Positions 33,831 to 41,581 of a DNA stretch of 64,000 bases are shown here, one piece after another. The first letter of the stretch is position 1; each line of letters starts with the position of its first letter. The translations under genes and the position numbers were made by a program. The stretch is from an uncultured Flavobacteriaceae bacterium. Its GTDB lineage: Bacteria > Bacteroidota > Bacteroidia > Flavobacteriales > Flavobacteriaceae. The DNA lies in contig CANMSB010000008.1 of assembly GCA_947500445.1 (NCBI GenBank), positions 62,001-126,000 on the forward strand. The letters are read 5' to 3'. The notes beneath the pieces are model-generated. The model saw nothing but the letters and a program-made list of their open reading frames with translations, did not search any database and was not told the origin of the DNA.

Positions 33831-34655
33831 ATGAAGAAAAAAACAAACGTTCTTTTAGTAGTGTCCTGCTTGTTGTTCGTTGCTTACAGTTTTGCACAGC
33901 GCGGCGTTCGTATCGGATACGTGGATATGGAGTATATTCTTGAAAATGTGGAGGAATATCGCGATGCCACGGCACAGTTGGAGACCAAAGTCCAGAAATG
34001 GAAGGTAGAGATCGAACAAAAGCAAAGCGCGGTCGAGCAAATGAAAAAGGATTTGATGGCCGAAAAGGTATTGCTTACCGATGAGCTGATTACCGAACGT
34101 GAAGAAGAGATCCTGATTTTGGAAAAGGAAATGTTGGAATACCAACAAAACCGGTTCGGACCACAGGGCGATCTGGTATTACAAAAGAGACAGTTGATCC
34201 AACCGATACAGGACCAAGTATTCAATGAAGTACAGAAAATAGGTACAAATAAAAAGTATGATTTTATTTTTGATAAATCGGCGGATGTTGTAATGTTGTA
34301 CTCCCAAAAAAGGCACGATATCAGCGATTTAATTTTAAGGGGAATCGCGCGCACCAGAAAGGTTAGCGCCCCCAAAAAAAAGAAGCAAAAAAGCAAGATA
34401 GACGAGTTTGAAGGAGAGGAAACGAAGGAAGCGCCAAGTGATGCCATAATCGAGCGCAGGGCAAAAGCAAAGGAGGCACAGGATGCCAAAACCAAAACGG
34501 CGGAGGAGCGAAGGGCGGAACAGCTTCGGTTACGGGAGGAACGCAAGAAGGCCTATGAAGAACGGCGCAAAAAACTTTTAGAGGAAAGAGAAGCAAAAAA
34601 GAAAGCAAAAGAGGCGCAACGCCAAGGAGCGGTCGCCAAGGATACGATTAATTAA
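33831..34655 (+). CDS. OmpH/Skp-like periplasmic chaperone with long charged tail
   Basis: From ATG 33831 the 274-residue protein has a signal peptide (MKKKTNVLLVVSCLLFVAYS) and the OmpH fold: a short strand RIGYVDMEYILENV, a long coiled coil (KWKVEIEQKQSAVEQMKKDL), and FIFDKSADVVMLYS. After about residue 175 a lysine/glutamate-rich tail of about 100 residues (KAKEAQDAKTKTAEERRAEQ, then EERRKKLLEEREAKKK) follows, absent from typical Skp. Skp-like proteins carry unfolded barrel proteins to BamA, encoded just upstream. Confidence 0.88.
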   Translation: MKKKTNVLLVVSCLLFVAYSFAQRGVRIGYVDMEYILENVEEYRDATAQLETKVQKWKVEIEQKQSAVEQMKKDLMAEKVLLTDELITEREEEILILEKEMLEYQQNRFGPQGDLVLQKRQLIQPIQDQVFNEVQKIGTNKKYDFIFDKSADVVMLYSQKRHDISDLILRGIARTRKVSAPKKKKQKSKIDEFEGEETKEAPSDAIIERRAKAKEAQDAKTKTAEERRAEQLRLREERKKAYEERRKKLLEEREAKKKAKEAQRQGAVAKDTIN

Positions 34656-34749
34656 AAACCATTAATAACTATTATTTTAAATTAAACACGACATAGCCGT
34701 ACTTTTTAAGAACGGTTTATGACATGTAAACACCATTAAATTTTAACTC

Positions 34750-35259
34750 ATGAAACACCTAAGGAAAATAGCGGTAGCACTCGTACTTTTTGTAGCTGCA
34801 ACAAGTTTTGTAAACGCGCAGAGCAAAGTGGCACACATCGACGTGACACAACTATTGTCGGCCATGCCGGAGATGAAAGCAGCGGAGGCCGAATTGAAGA
34901 AACTATCGGAAACCTATAATGCCGATATCGAGAGTTCCATGACCGAGCTCCAAAACAAATATACGCAGTACGGAAACGAATCGGCTACCGTATCAAAAGA
35001 GGAAAACGAAAAAAGGGCATTGGAACTACAAGGTGTTCAAAAGAACATTGGAGAGGCCCAGCAGCAGGCGCAACGTGACCTTCAGCAAAAACAGGCAGAA
35101 CTTTTCGCCCCGATATCCGAGAAAGCAAAAGCGGCCATAGAAAAGGTTGCTGCAGCACAAGGCTTTGACTACGTGGTGGATTCGCAAGTAGGCGGAGGAC
35201 TCATCGTAGCAAAAGGGAAAGACCTATTGGCCGATGTAAAAAAAGAATTGGGTATTTAA
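34750..35259 (+). CDS. OmpH/Skp-like periplasmic chaperone, short paralogue
   Basis: The 169-residue protein has a signal peptide ending in NAQ, then KVAHIDVTQLLSAMPEMKAA, a coiled-coil region, and the terminal strand FDYVVDSQVGGGLIVAKGKD. It is a standard-length OmpH/Skp homologue, 94 bases after the longer paralogue. A strong terminator closes the operon after it. Confidence 0.92.
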   Translation: MKHLRKIAVALVLFVAATSFVNAQSKVAHIDVTQLLSAMPEMKAAEAELKKLSETYNADIESSMTELQNKYTQYGNESATVSKEENEKRALELQGVQKNIGEAQQQAQRDLQQKQAELFAPISEKAKAAIEKVAAAQGFDYVVDSQVGGGLIVAKGKDLLADVKKELGI

Positions 35260-35275
35260 GGGATAACCCTTCAAT

Positions 35276-35312
35276 AAAAAAAAGTCCATCCCCACGGGAT
35301 GGACTTTTTTTT
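35276..35312 (+). terminator. Strong bidirectional terminator after the ompH pair
   Basis: A 12-bp perfect stem (AAAGTCCATCCC / GGGATGGACTTT) with loop CAC is flanked by a run of A on the left and eight T on the right, 17 bases after the ompH stop. Confidence 0.93.
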
Positions 35313-35388
35313 ACCTCTTTTTGAACGTGGCCGTCCCCGGTATACTAATGGTCAAAAGGCCATACTGAGCCCCCTATAATCTCAAATG

Positions 35389-35742
35389 CTATAACGGCAT
35401 GCGGTACTGGTCGAAGTCGACCGATTCTTTCTTAAATTTTTTGGTGTTTTGTAGCAAGGTGTCAATGCGGCGAATGTCCTGTTGGTTGTTGTTGGCCAAA
35501 ATATAAATAGACCCCCACACATCAAGGCTTAACGTAACCCTACCATTTTGGGAGCACATAACGACTAAAATTTCGTCGTTCATCCAAAGGTCTATCTTTC
35601 CCTGTTGCTCAAAACCATGCATGGACAACAGTTTCATGATTTCGAACAGCAGGTACTCTCCATCATCGGCAGTTCCAAATTCGATCAAAAGATTTTCCGA
35701 TCCGTAGGCAGGTCGAAGTTTGTAGGTGTTGTTGGGACGCAT
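35389..35742 (-). CDS. Conserved hypothetical protein
   Basis: This 117-residue cytoplasmic protein begins MRPNNTYKLRPAYGSENLLI and is rich in alternating beta strands (GKIDLWMNDEILVVMCSQNG; VTLSLDVWGSIYILANN). No signal peptide, membrane segment or catalytic motif is visible. I recall similar unnamed proteins in Flavobacteriaceae but no function. Confidence 0.6.
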   Translation of the reverse strand: MRPNNTYKLRPAYGSENLLIEFGTADDGEYLLFEIMKLLSMHGFEQQGKIDLWMNDEILVVMCSQNGRVTLSLDVWGSIYILANNNQQDIRRIDTLLQNTKKFKKESVDFDQYRMPL

Positions 35743-35862
35743 ATCATGTGGTTTTAATAGGATGATTTCTGGTGAAGATGCTTAAATACTCCGAGCAGAG
35801 GCCTTTTAGAATGTAGTGCCACCAGTTTTTCTTTGCTGATAACACCCCCATTGGTTTTGGCA

Positions 35863-36249
35863 TTATTGTAATACGGCAAACTGGTCTTCGTCCTCAAAGT
35901 ATTGGGCAACAATTTCGCGGATGTGTGCTTCTTGCAGTACGGAGTTCGCGGTTTTATACTCCGCATCGATCAAGGTTTTGGCGGGGAATGTTTTGCAAGA
36001 GGTCTCTTCACCTTGGAAGTTGGTGATCTTCAACATTGCGGTACCTTCCAACACCGTTTTACCGGAGATGACCAAGCGATGGTTTTCAAAAGCCTCTTTG
36101 TCGGATGCTCCAAGGTTTTTTATGGTTTGGTTTTCCAGCAGAACATCCGAAGTAATTGGGGACCCCGGTTTTATCTTTTCCGTTGCTTTTTTATCATTGC
36201 TACAGGAGAGAAATAATGCGGTCAGTGCGATTAGAAGGTGTACTTTCAT
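35863..36249 (-). CDS. Small lipoprotein, operator-controlled
   Basis: The 128-residue product has a lipoprotein signal peptide (MKVHLLIALTALFLSCSNDK; Cys16). The mature part has a beta-rich centre (NHRLVISGKTVLEGTAMLKI) and two cysteines, with a helical C-terminus. No known family was recognised. Its promoter shares box, spacing and operator with the gene at 40749-41231, so both are likely co-regulated. It lies beside the response regulator gene, same strand. Confidence 0.6.
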   Translation of the reverse strand: MKVHLLIALTALFLSCSNDKKATEKIKPGSPITSDVLLENQTIKNLGASDKEAFENHRLVISGKTVLEGTAMLKITNFQGEETSCKTFPAKTLIDAEYKTANSVLQEAHIREIVAQYFEDEDQFAVLQ

Positions 36250-36269
36250 CTTTAACTATTTTTATAGTA

Positions 36270-36340
36270 CAAAGATGGGGTAGGGCAGTCTTCCGCTTTA
36301 GGCCCAATTAGGTGAAAAAGGCCTCCCTGTTTTCAGGGAG
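36270..36340 (-). promoter_or_regulatory. Promoter and palindromic operator of the 35863-36249 lipoprotein gene
   Basis: Minus strand: -7-like box CATCTTTG (36270-36277), 21 bases before ATG 36249. A perfect palindrome CTCCCTG-TTTT-CAGGGAG lies at 36323-36340, 46 bases beyond the box. The same box, start spacing and TCCCTG-N4-CAGGGA palindrome occur at 41252-41321. Confidence 0.6.
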
Positions 36341-36417
36341 CGTTATAACAGGGCCGTTTGGATAGCGCGGATACTGGGTCGGTTACCCAGTGTTGTGTGC
36401 TTAGTTTTTACAAGCCG

Positions 36418-37062
36418 TTAAGCGTCCAATAATCCCATTTTTATGGCATGTTTGGTGAGCCCTGCCAAATTTTTAACCTGTAATTTGGAGATAAGGTTTT
36501 TTCGGTAACTTTCTATGGTATGTTTGCTCAGAAAAAGAGTGTCCGCAATTTCTTGGGTAGTGTTTTCTTCGGCAATCAGTTTTAAAACCTCTACTTCACG
36601 ATCCGTTAGGGAAACCTCCTCCTGCTTCTTGTTTTCGAACATTGCGTCGGTGTACGCTTTTTTTATTTCGGTAGAAAAGTACTTTTCCCCTTTCACAATG
36701 GTTCGTATGGCGGTAAGCAATTCCTCTTTTTCGGCATTTTTGGGTACATAGCCATCTACGTTGTTCCGGATGAGTTTGTCGATCATACCCCCATCGATAT
36801 GCATGCTTACCACAAGCGTCTTTAGCGCCGGATATTTTTCCTTTACGATGCTATTGAGTTCGATACCATCCATTTCGGGCATCGTTAGGTCGGTTATCAA
36901 TAGGTGCAGCTGATCAGTACCGTTGATGTCAAGATATTTCACTACCTGTGCACCGTTTTTGGCCGTAAGGGTAATGGCGAACTCGGGGGCGTCCTGTAAA
37001 ATGCTCATAAGACCGTCGATGAACATTTTGTGGTCGTCCGCAATGATCAAATTGTACTTCAT
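36418..37062 (-). CDS. NarL/FixJ-family response regulator
   Basis: From ATG 37062 the protein is 214 residues. The receiver domain (1-125) has the acidic pocket in LIIADDHKMF, the phospho-acceptor Asp58 in LLITDLTMPEMDG and Lys in YVPKNAEKEEL. A LuxR-type helix-turn-helix spans about residues 145-205 (LTDREVEVLKLIAEENTTQE ... LSKHTIESYRKNLISKL). It is the likely partner of the histidine kinase at 37820-39802, from which it is separated by a repeat-filled 757-base gap. A 7-bp hairpin without a T-run lies at 36373-36391, after its stop. Confidence 0.93.
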   Translation of the reverse strand: MKYNLIIADDHKMFIDGLMSILQDAPEFAITLTAKNGAQVVKYLDINGTDQLHLLITDLTMPEMDGIELNSIVKEKYPALKTLVVSMHIDGGMIDKLIRNNVDGYVPKNAEKEELLTAIRTIVKGEKYFSTEIKKAYTDAMFENKKQEEVSLTDREVEVLKLIAEENTTQEIADTLFLSKHTIESYRKNLISKLQVKNLAGLTKHAIKMGLLDA

Positions 37063-37819
37063 AATTTGTTTTTTGGTTAACGGTTTAGTTATGGCCGAAA
37101 TCGGTGGCAAAAAGTATTGTACATTTCAAAACTTACGATGCTTCGTAAGCTACCAGAACCGTTGCATAAAGTTACTAATAAAAACTACTCCCCATACTTG
37201 CTCTCTGGAGGTCTTTTTAAGGGAATTGGGATTTGTCTTAGCAAGGTTTATACGAGGCAACGATCAAGTTCAAGCTCAAGCTCAAGTTCAAATTCAAACT
37301 TTGCCACTGCATACTTTTTACTAACCACTACTTACTACAAACTACGATCCAATCACTGTTCATTGAATAAAGACCGCTGCGCTGAAAGAACAAGGAGAAA
37401 AGACAAGTTCAAGTGTCAAGTTCAAATTCAAACTCAAATTCAAGCTCAAATTCAAACGTTGCCACCATATACTTTTTACTTACCACTAATTACTACAAAC
37501 TACGATCCAATCACTGTTCATTGAAAAAAGACCGCTGCGCTGAAGGAGTAAGGACAAAAGACAAGTTCAAGCTCAAGCGTCAAGTTCAAACTCAACTATC
37601 AAACTCAAATTCAAAGTCAAATATCAAATTCAAACTTTGCCACTACATACTTTTTACTCATTACTCATTACTAACCATGCCAACCGACGACTGCTACTGC
37701 AAACCGTTCCTTGAAAAAAATCACTAACTACTAACTACTGACAACTTTGCACCTTTGTTTATCAAAATAACGGTAGCGCAATAGTTGAAGTGTCGCAATA
37801 AATATGAGGAAAATGGTGA
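37063..37819. other. 757-base gap between kinase and regulator genes
   Basis: Gene-free between the regulator start and the kinase stop. Most of it is the tandem repeat array described separately (37263-37675). Outside the array I see only AT-rich sequence and tetramer-like runs of TTACTAACTACTAAC type at 37660-37745. Open frames through the array encode only low-complexity glutamine/serine tracts. Confidence 0.7.
37263..37675. repeat. Three-unit tandem array with TCAAGY/TCAAAT hexamer tracts
   Basis: Each unit begins with a run of near-hexamers (TCAAGT, TCAAGC, TCAAAT) and continues with a conserved block containing TTGCCACT and CATACTTTTTACT. The first two units add ACTACGATCCAATCACTGTT and AAGACCGCTGCGCTGAA. 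The CATACTTTTTAC block (variant CATATAC in unit 2) recurs at about 37310, 37467 and 37646, giving periods near 157 and 179 bases; the difference comes from hexamer number. Not CRISPR: there are no unique spacers. Confidence 0.85.
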
Positions 37820-39802
37820 TTATATTTTTGGGATTTCAATGGATACTACCGTTCCTCTTCCCGGGGCGGCATCAAAATGGCAGGTTCCGTTCATTTCCCG
37901 CACACGATCTTTAATATTCTTAAAACCGATTCCTGCTACTTTTTGTCCCATTTCAAAACCCACTCCATTATCTTCGAACAATAGCGATATGGTATTGGCA
38001 ATACAGCTCAGATGGATGTCTACCTGTTTTGCCTTGGCATGTTTTAAGGTATTGGTCATCAACTCCTTGATAATGTTAAAAAGTTCCATTTGTAACTTGT
38101 CCGCCACGGCGTTCACTTCATCCTCGGGGTGTGGGTGAAAGCCTATCTTCAATTTACCGGTACTTTCGATGGATTTTATATAGGTGGCGATAAGTTGTGT
38201 AAAAGCGTTCTGTCTGAATTTTTTGGGTATGAGCGTATGGGAAATATCGCGGACCAATTGATAGGTTTCGTCCAACTGTCCGCCGATAAGGCCCAATTGT
38301 TCGGAGTTTTCGTCAACACTGGCCAGTTGTAGTTTAATGCCCGCTAAATTACCTCCAATACTATCATGCAGTTCCTGCGCAATACGTTTTCGCTCTTCAT
38401 CCTGTCCGGCTATTGCCGCTTTGATCAGGTTGAGTTCCTGTTCCTTTTTCAATGCGGCAACCTTTTGGGAATTGATGACCTCTTGTTTTTTTGATAGTTC
38501 GCTTTGGGCCTGTATTTTTTGATAGTAAGTAAAGAGTAACGCAATAATAGGCACAAGAATGATCAAGAATCCGATCAAGAACGCATTTTTATAAGTTTTT
38601 TGACGTGCAAGCTCGGTAGTCTTGAGAATTTGATCTTCCTGTAACTTTAATATTTCCTTTTCTTTTTCCAAGGTTTCGTATTGTACTTCCAGTTCTTTGC
38701 TTATTTTTTGTTGTTGGCGTTCGCTTATCCTTTTACGTACGGCCGCCAAGCGGGTCATCACGGCATAGGCATTCTCGTGGTTGCCGGCGTCGGCAAAAAC
38801 GTTGCTCTTGATCTTCAAAATTTCCTCTTGATAATGCAGGTTGTCGCGCTCCATGGCGTTCACATAGGCCATGCTCAAGGCCATGGTCGCCGCTTCGTAG
38901 TTTTTCTCCTTATAGAACAATTCGCCCACCCTAATGGTGCCTTCGAAATAGAGCACGTTCAACCCTTCCGCAAGGGCGCGTTCACGTGCTCCGTTATAGC
39001 GCGTGAACGCCTTGTCGTATTTTCCCTCTCGTTCGGCAATTTCGCCCAGTTTTAGATCTAGGAACAGCGTTTTTCCCAAATCTTCGACTGCAGTGCTTCC
39101 TTTTTTGGCCTGCTCATAGTATTTTTTCGCTTTGCTACTGTTGTCGCTGCTGTAGTAGGCGTCGCCCAAATGGATCAATGCCTCGTTCGTATATTTCGGC
39201 CATTCTTCGCCAAAATCGGCAATGGCCTTCTCCAACATCTCGATCGCCTTTTTATGGCGCTGTATTAAATTATATACTTTCCCAAGTCCGATTTTATGTT
39301 GGTATTGGTAACCGGTGTGTTCGCATTTTTCCGCGGCCCGAATTCCTTTTAGATGCCATTCTATGGCGTTGTCCAGAAGCCCGTTAAATTGATTGCCCAC
39401 CGCTAAAAAATAATAGGCCTTGGCGTAATGGGAGGTTTTCTCCGCTTCGGGCCGATCCCAGTTGGTCAATTCCTTTATATACAAGTTCCCGTAATGGCGT
39501 ATGGAGTCTGCCGAGGCTTTTTCCATATGGGCAGTTGCCAATTGCTCAAAAATGGAAAAACGTTCCGTACCGTATGCGGCATCCTTTAAAGCCTCATAGT
39601 AGGGTTCCAAAGATTTTCTGCGTTCGATGGGAATCATCGAGAACCATATCTTGTCGTCGTTATCCGCTCCAATTTTTTCAAAAGGCGCTGTTTGCGAAAA
39701 TGAGGGGACGAACAAAAAGAGTATCCATAGCACGCACCATGCAGACACATTTTTCTTGAAAATGTTTTTTGAAAAAAAAATATGTGGCCAAAAACACTTC
39801 AT
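37820..39802 (-). CDS. TPR-containing membrane sensor histidine kinase
   Basis: The 660-residue protein has a signal-anchor/signal peptide ending in FSQ (residues about 18-37), a periplasmic TPR region (residues 60-380, e.g. EKAIADFGEEWPKYTNEALI), one membrane helix (KNAFLIGFLIILVPIIALLF), a coiled-coil linker, a HisKA_3 dimerisation domain with the phospho-histidine in RIAQELHDSIGGNLAG, and an ATPase domain (NTLKHAKAKQVDI; LLFEDNGVGF; GIGFKNIKDRVREMNG). This is the usual flavobacterial NarX-like kinase pairing with NarL-type regulators. The lipoprotein gene 5 bases upstream is co-transcribed. Confidence 0.92.
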   Translation of the reverse strand: MKCFWPHIFFSKNIFKKNVSAWCVLWILFLFVPSFSQTAPFEKIGADNDDKIWFSMIPIERRKSLEPYYEALKDAAYGTERFSIFEQLATAHMEKASADSIRHYGNLYIKELTNWDRPEAEKTSHYAKAYYFLAVGNQFNGLLDNAIEWHLKGIRAAEKCEHTGYQYQHKIGLGKVYNLIQRHKKAIEMLEKAIADFGEEWPKYTNEALIHLGDAYYSSDNSSKAKKYYEQAKKGSTAVEDLGKTLFLDLKLGEIAEREGKYDKAFTRYNGARERALAEGLNVLYFEGTIRVGELFYKEKNYEAATMALSMAYVNAMERDNLHYQEEILKIKSNVFADAGNHENAYAVMTRLAAVRKRISERQQQKISKELEVQYETLEKEKEILKLQEDQILKTTELARQKTYKNAFLIGFLIILVPIIALLFTYYQKIQAQSELSKKQEVINSQKVAALKKEQELNLIKAAIAGQDEERKRIAQELHDSIGGNLAGIKLQLASVDENSEQLGLIGGQLDETYQLVRDISHTLIPKKFRQNAFTQLIATYIKSIESTGKLKIGFHPHPEDEVNAVADKLQMELFNIIKELMTNTLKHAKAKQVDIHLSCIANTISLLFEDNGVGFEMGQKVAGIGFKNIKDRVREMNGTCHFDAAPGRGTVVSIEIPKI

Positions 39803-39807
39803 GCCTA

Positions 39808-40335
39808 TTACTTGGACGATGCTCCGGGACCGTAAAACTTCATTTCGATACCATGTTTTTTGGCAAAGTCGCTTACGGCCTTATCGTAAGTCACAAAAAC
39901 GGCTTCCCTTTTATCGAATACGGAATCTAAATAATCGCCATAAGGTTCTAGGGCAACGCTGGCGGCATCAAGGTCCGGCGCGTTTCCGGCAGCCTCGAAA
40001 GCGGCCAAGGTTTTAGGATTTTTTGCGGTTTCAATAGCGAATTCCATATAGGCTATTGCCGATGTTATCATGGCATCCGAATCCTCGTTGCCCAACTTTC
40101 CTTGAAGCTTGGTTACATTTTCTTCCATCATACGTACATGCGTCGGGGTGGTCAGGACCAAATCTTCCGGTCCCAGTTGTAATCCCTTTTCCAATCTTTC
40201 GAGTCTGTTTTCAAAATTACGCAAAACGTATACTTGGTTGCCAGCACTTATAGCACTATTGTAGTAATCCTCAGGACTGTAACCACAGGAAGATAATAGG
40301 ACCAAAAGAAAGCACAAAATAAAGTTCGATTTCAT
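39808..40335 (-). CDS. Lipoprotein co-transcribed with the histidine kinase
   Basis: From ATG 40335 the 175-residue product has a lipoprotein signal (MKSNFILCFLLVLLSSCGYS; Cys17), then an all-helical mature part (ISAGNQVYVLRNFENRLERL; MRMMEENVTKLQGKLG-like helices). Its layout resembles DUF3829/YiiG-like lipoproteins. Only 5 bases separate its stop from the kinase start. An envelope protein encoded directly ahead of a TPR sensor kinase could modulate signal input; this is inference. A MITE-like element begins 21 bases upstream of its start. Confidence 0.7.
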   Translation of the reverse strand: MKSNFILCFLLVLLSSCGYSPEDYYNSAISAGNQVYVLRNFENRLERLEKGLQLGPEDLVLTTPTHVRMMEENVTKLQGKLGNEDSDAMITSAIAYMEFAIETAKNPKTLAAFEAAGNAPDLDAASVALEPYGDYLDSVFDKREAVFVTYDKAVSDFAKKHGIEMKFYGPGASSK

Positions 40336-40356
40336 TATTAGCTGTTTTTTATTTAA

Positions 40357-40516
40357 GAACTCGTTTAAACTTTTTGCGTTTAAGCGAAAATTAGTCATTT
40401 TTTGGCCATTTGAAGGCTTTTTTGAGTTGCATAGCAGGGCTACGGAAGGAAAAAAAGGCAAAGAACGGACGAAAAAGGGCGATTTTTTAGCAAATGGAAA
40501 AAGTTTAAACGAGTTC
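40357..40516 (-). repeat. MITE-like element, copy 2, with perfect 19-bp terminal inverted repeats
   Basis: GAACTCGTTTAAACTTTTT at 40357-40375 is repeated exactly, inverted, at 40498-40516. The 122-base interior matches copy 1 (2313-2495) in the opposite orientation, including GGGCTACGGAAGGAAAAAAA. It occupies the upstream region of the lipoprotein-kinase operon. There is no internal gene. A half-match GTTCAAACCACTTG follows at about 40522. Confidence 0.82.
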
Positions 40517-40748
40517 AAAAAGTTCAAACCACTTGATCAACACGTCTCGAGTTGTTCGCTTGCCTAACACCGAGGCGTTGAGGTCCCATTTTATACCGTA
40601 GTTTTGAGGTTTCCGGAACCTATACCCGCAAAATAACATCATTCCTGCACCGAGCTTTCCTTCCCGGTTCCAAACGCCACAATAGGAGTTTCATTACCTG
40701 GCATATCATCGCTCTAAAACATCTTGGACGTTTGCAAATTACATCATT

Positions 40749-41231
40749 CTAACCGGGAAGAAAAGTCCACTTGAGGTCGTTCCCTTCAAATACAACAATG
40801 CTTTGGTCGATATATTTTATAAGATCGGGACAATCGCGACCAAAATCCTCACAAAAAACGGTTTTACTACGACCGTCATGCTCTAAGGTTATTTCAATAC
40901 TGCTGCTGCAAGAAGTATCCGTCCGATAGCGTTCGTTTAAGGTCCAAAAACGTTCCGATTCCAACTTGGAGAAAAAGGAGTCCACAACTTTTTTTTCCAA
41001 TGGGGTAACGCTCGATACGTTAAATCGTTCGATTGTCTTAACATCGGTGCTATCGGGAAAGTAAAAGATACTGTTGCCGATCAATTGAAACATATCGTTA
41101 TGATACCCGCCCCGTTTTACGGTCAAGGTATACATGTCCGATGAAATGGTGGTTTTTTTGTTCGTATTGTAACCACAATACACTAAGAAGGATATCAATA
41201 AGGCGATTGTTTTTGGCAGTAAAAAACGCAT
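40749..41231 (-). CDS. Small exported protein, operator-controlled
   Basis: The 160-residue product has a signal sequence (LLPKTIALLISFLVYCGYN) with a weak lipobox (LVYC, Cys19). The mature part is beta-rich with VKRGGYHNDMFQLIG, SSIEITLEHDGRSKTVFC and cysteines at the SC and FC positions. No family was recognised. It is unrelated in sequence to the lipoprotein at 35863-36249 yet shares its promoter layout and operator palindrome. It lies upstream of the kinase operon on the same strand. Confidence 0.55.
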   Translation of the reverse strand: MRFLLPKTIALLISFLVYCGYNTNKKTTISSDMYTLTVKRGGYHNDMFQLIGNSIFYFPDSTDVKTIERFNVSSVTPLEKKVVDSFFSKLESERFWTLNERYRTDTSCSSSIEITLEHDGRSKTVFCEDFGRDCPDLIKYIDQSIVVFEGNDLKWTFLPG

Positions 41232-41251
41232 GTGGGTATAATTTTATACTA

Positions 41252-41321
41252 CAAAGATGGGGAAACGGGGCTTGGGCGGAACCGCGGTTGTCGGCCAAAA
41301 TGTGTTCCCTGAATTCAGGGA
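41252..41321 (-). promoter_or_regulatory. Promoter and palindromic operator of the 40749-41231 gene
   Basis: Minus strand -7-like box CATCTTTG (41252-41259), 21 bases before ATG 41231, and palindrome TCCCTG-AATT-CAGGGA at 41306-41321, 47 bases beyond the box. Box, distances and palindrome match those at 36270-36340. Confidence 0.6.
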
Positions 41322-41581
41322 TGTACCTAAGGAACAAGCCGTTTTTTAATCCGGTCTATCATTCTTATTTTATCATTAAGGTCGAAAATGTAAAAAAAGT
41401 GAAACGTTCGGCATCGCGTAGTTTTGAGTTATAGTAGCTTTCTAATACACAAAACGGCCTATATCAATTCAAAGGTAGAAAAGGTATTAAAGCCATGTAT
41501 TTGCCCGGGTCCAATTTTAATGCTATTATTTGGCCGGTCTTGATAATGGGAAAGGAAGTTTTTCGTTTTTGTAAGGGGTAT

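Noticed and set aside
37263-37675. Possible CRISPR array
   Set aside because: Repeat units are 157-179 bases with no unique spacers of regular length, and no cas genes lie in the window.
37117-37727. Plus-strand open frames through the repeat array encoding Gln/Ser/Asn-rich peptides
   Set aside because: They are translations of hexamer repeats with no signal peptide, start-site signal or conserved domain, and stop codon spacing follows the repeat period.
37741-37770. Plus-strand promoter-like ACAACTTTGCACC and possible antisense transcript over the kinase 3' end
   Set aside because: The match to TAnnTTTG is incomplete (AACTTTG preceded by AC) and no gene follows on that strand.
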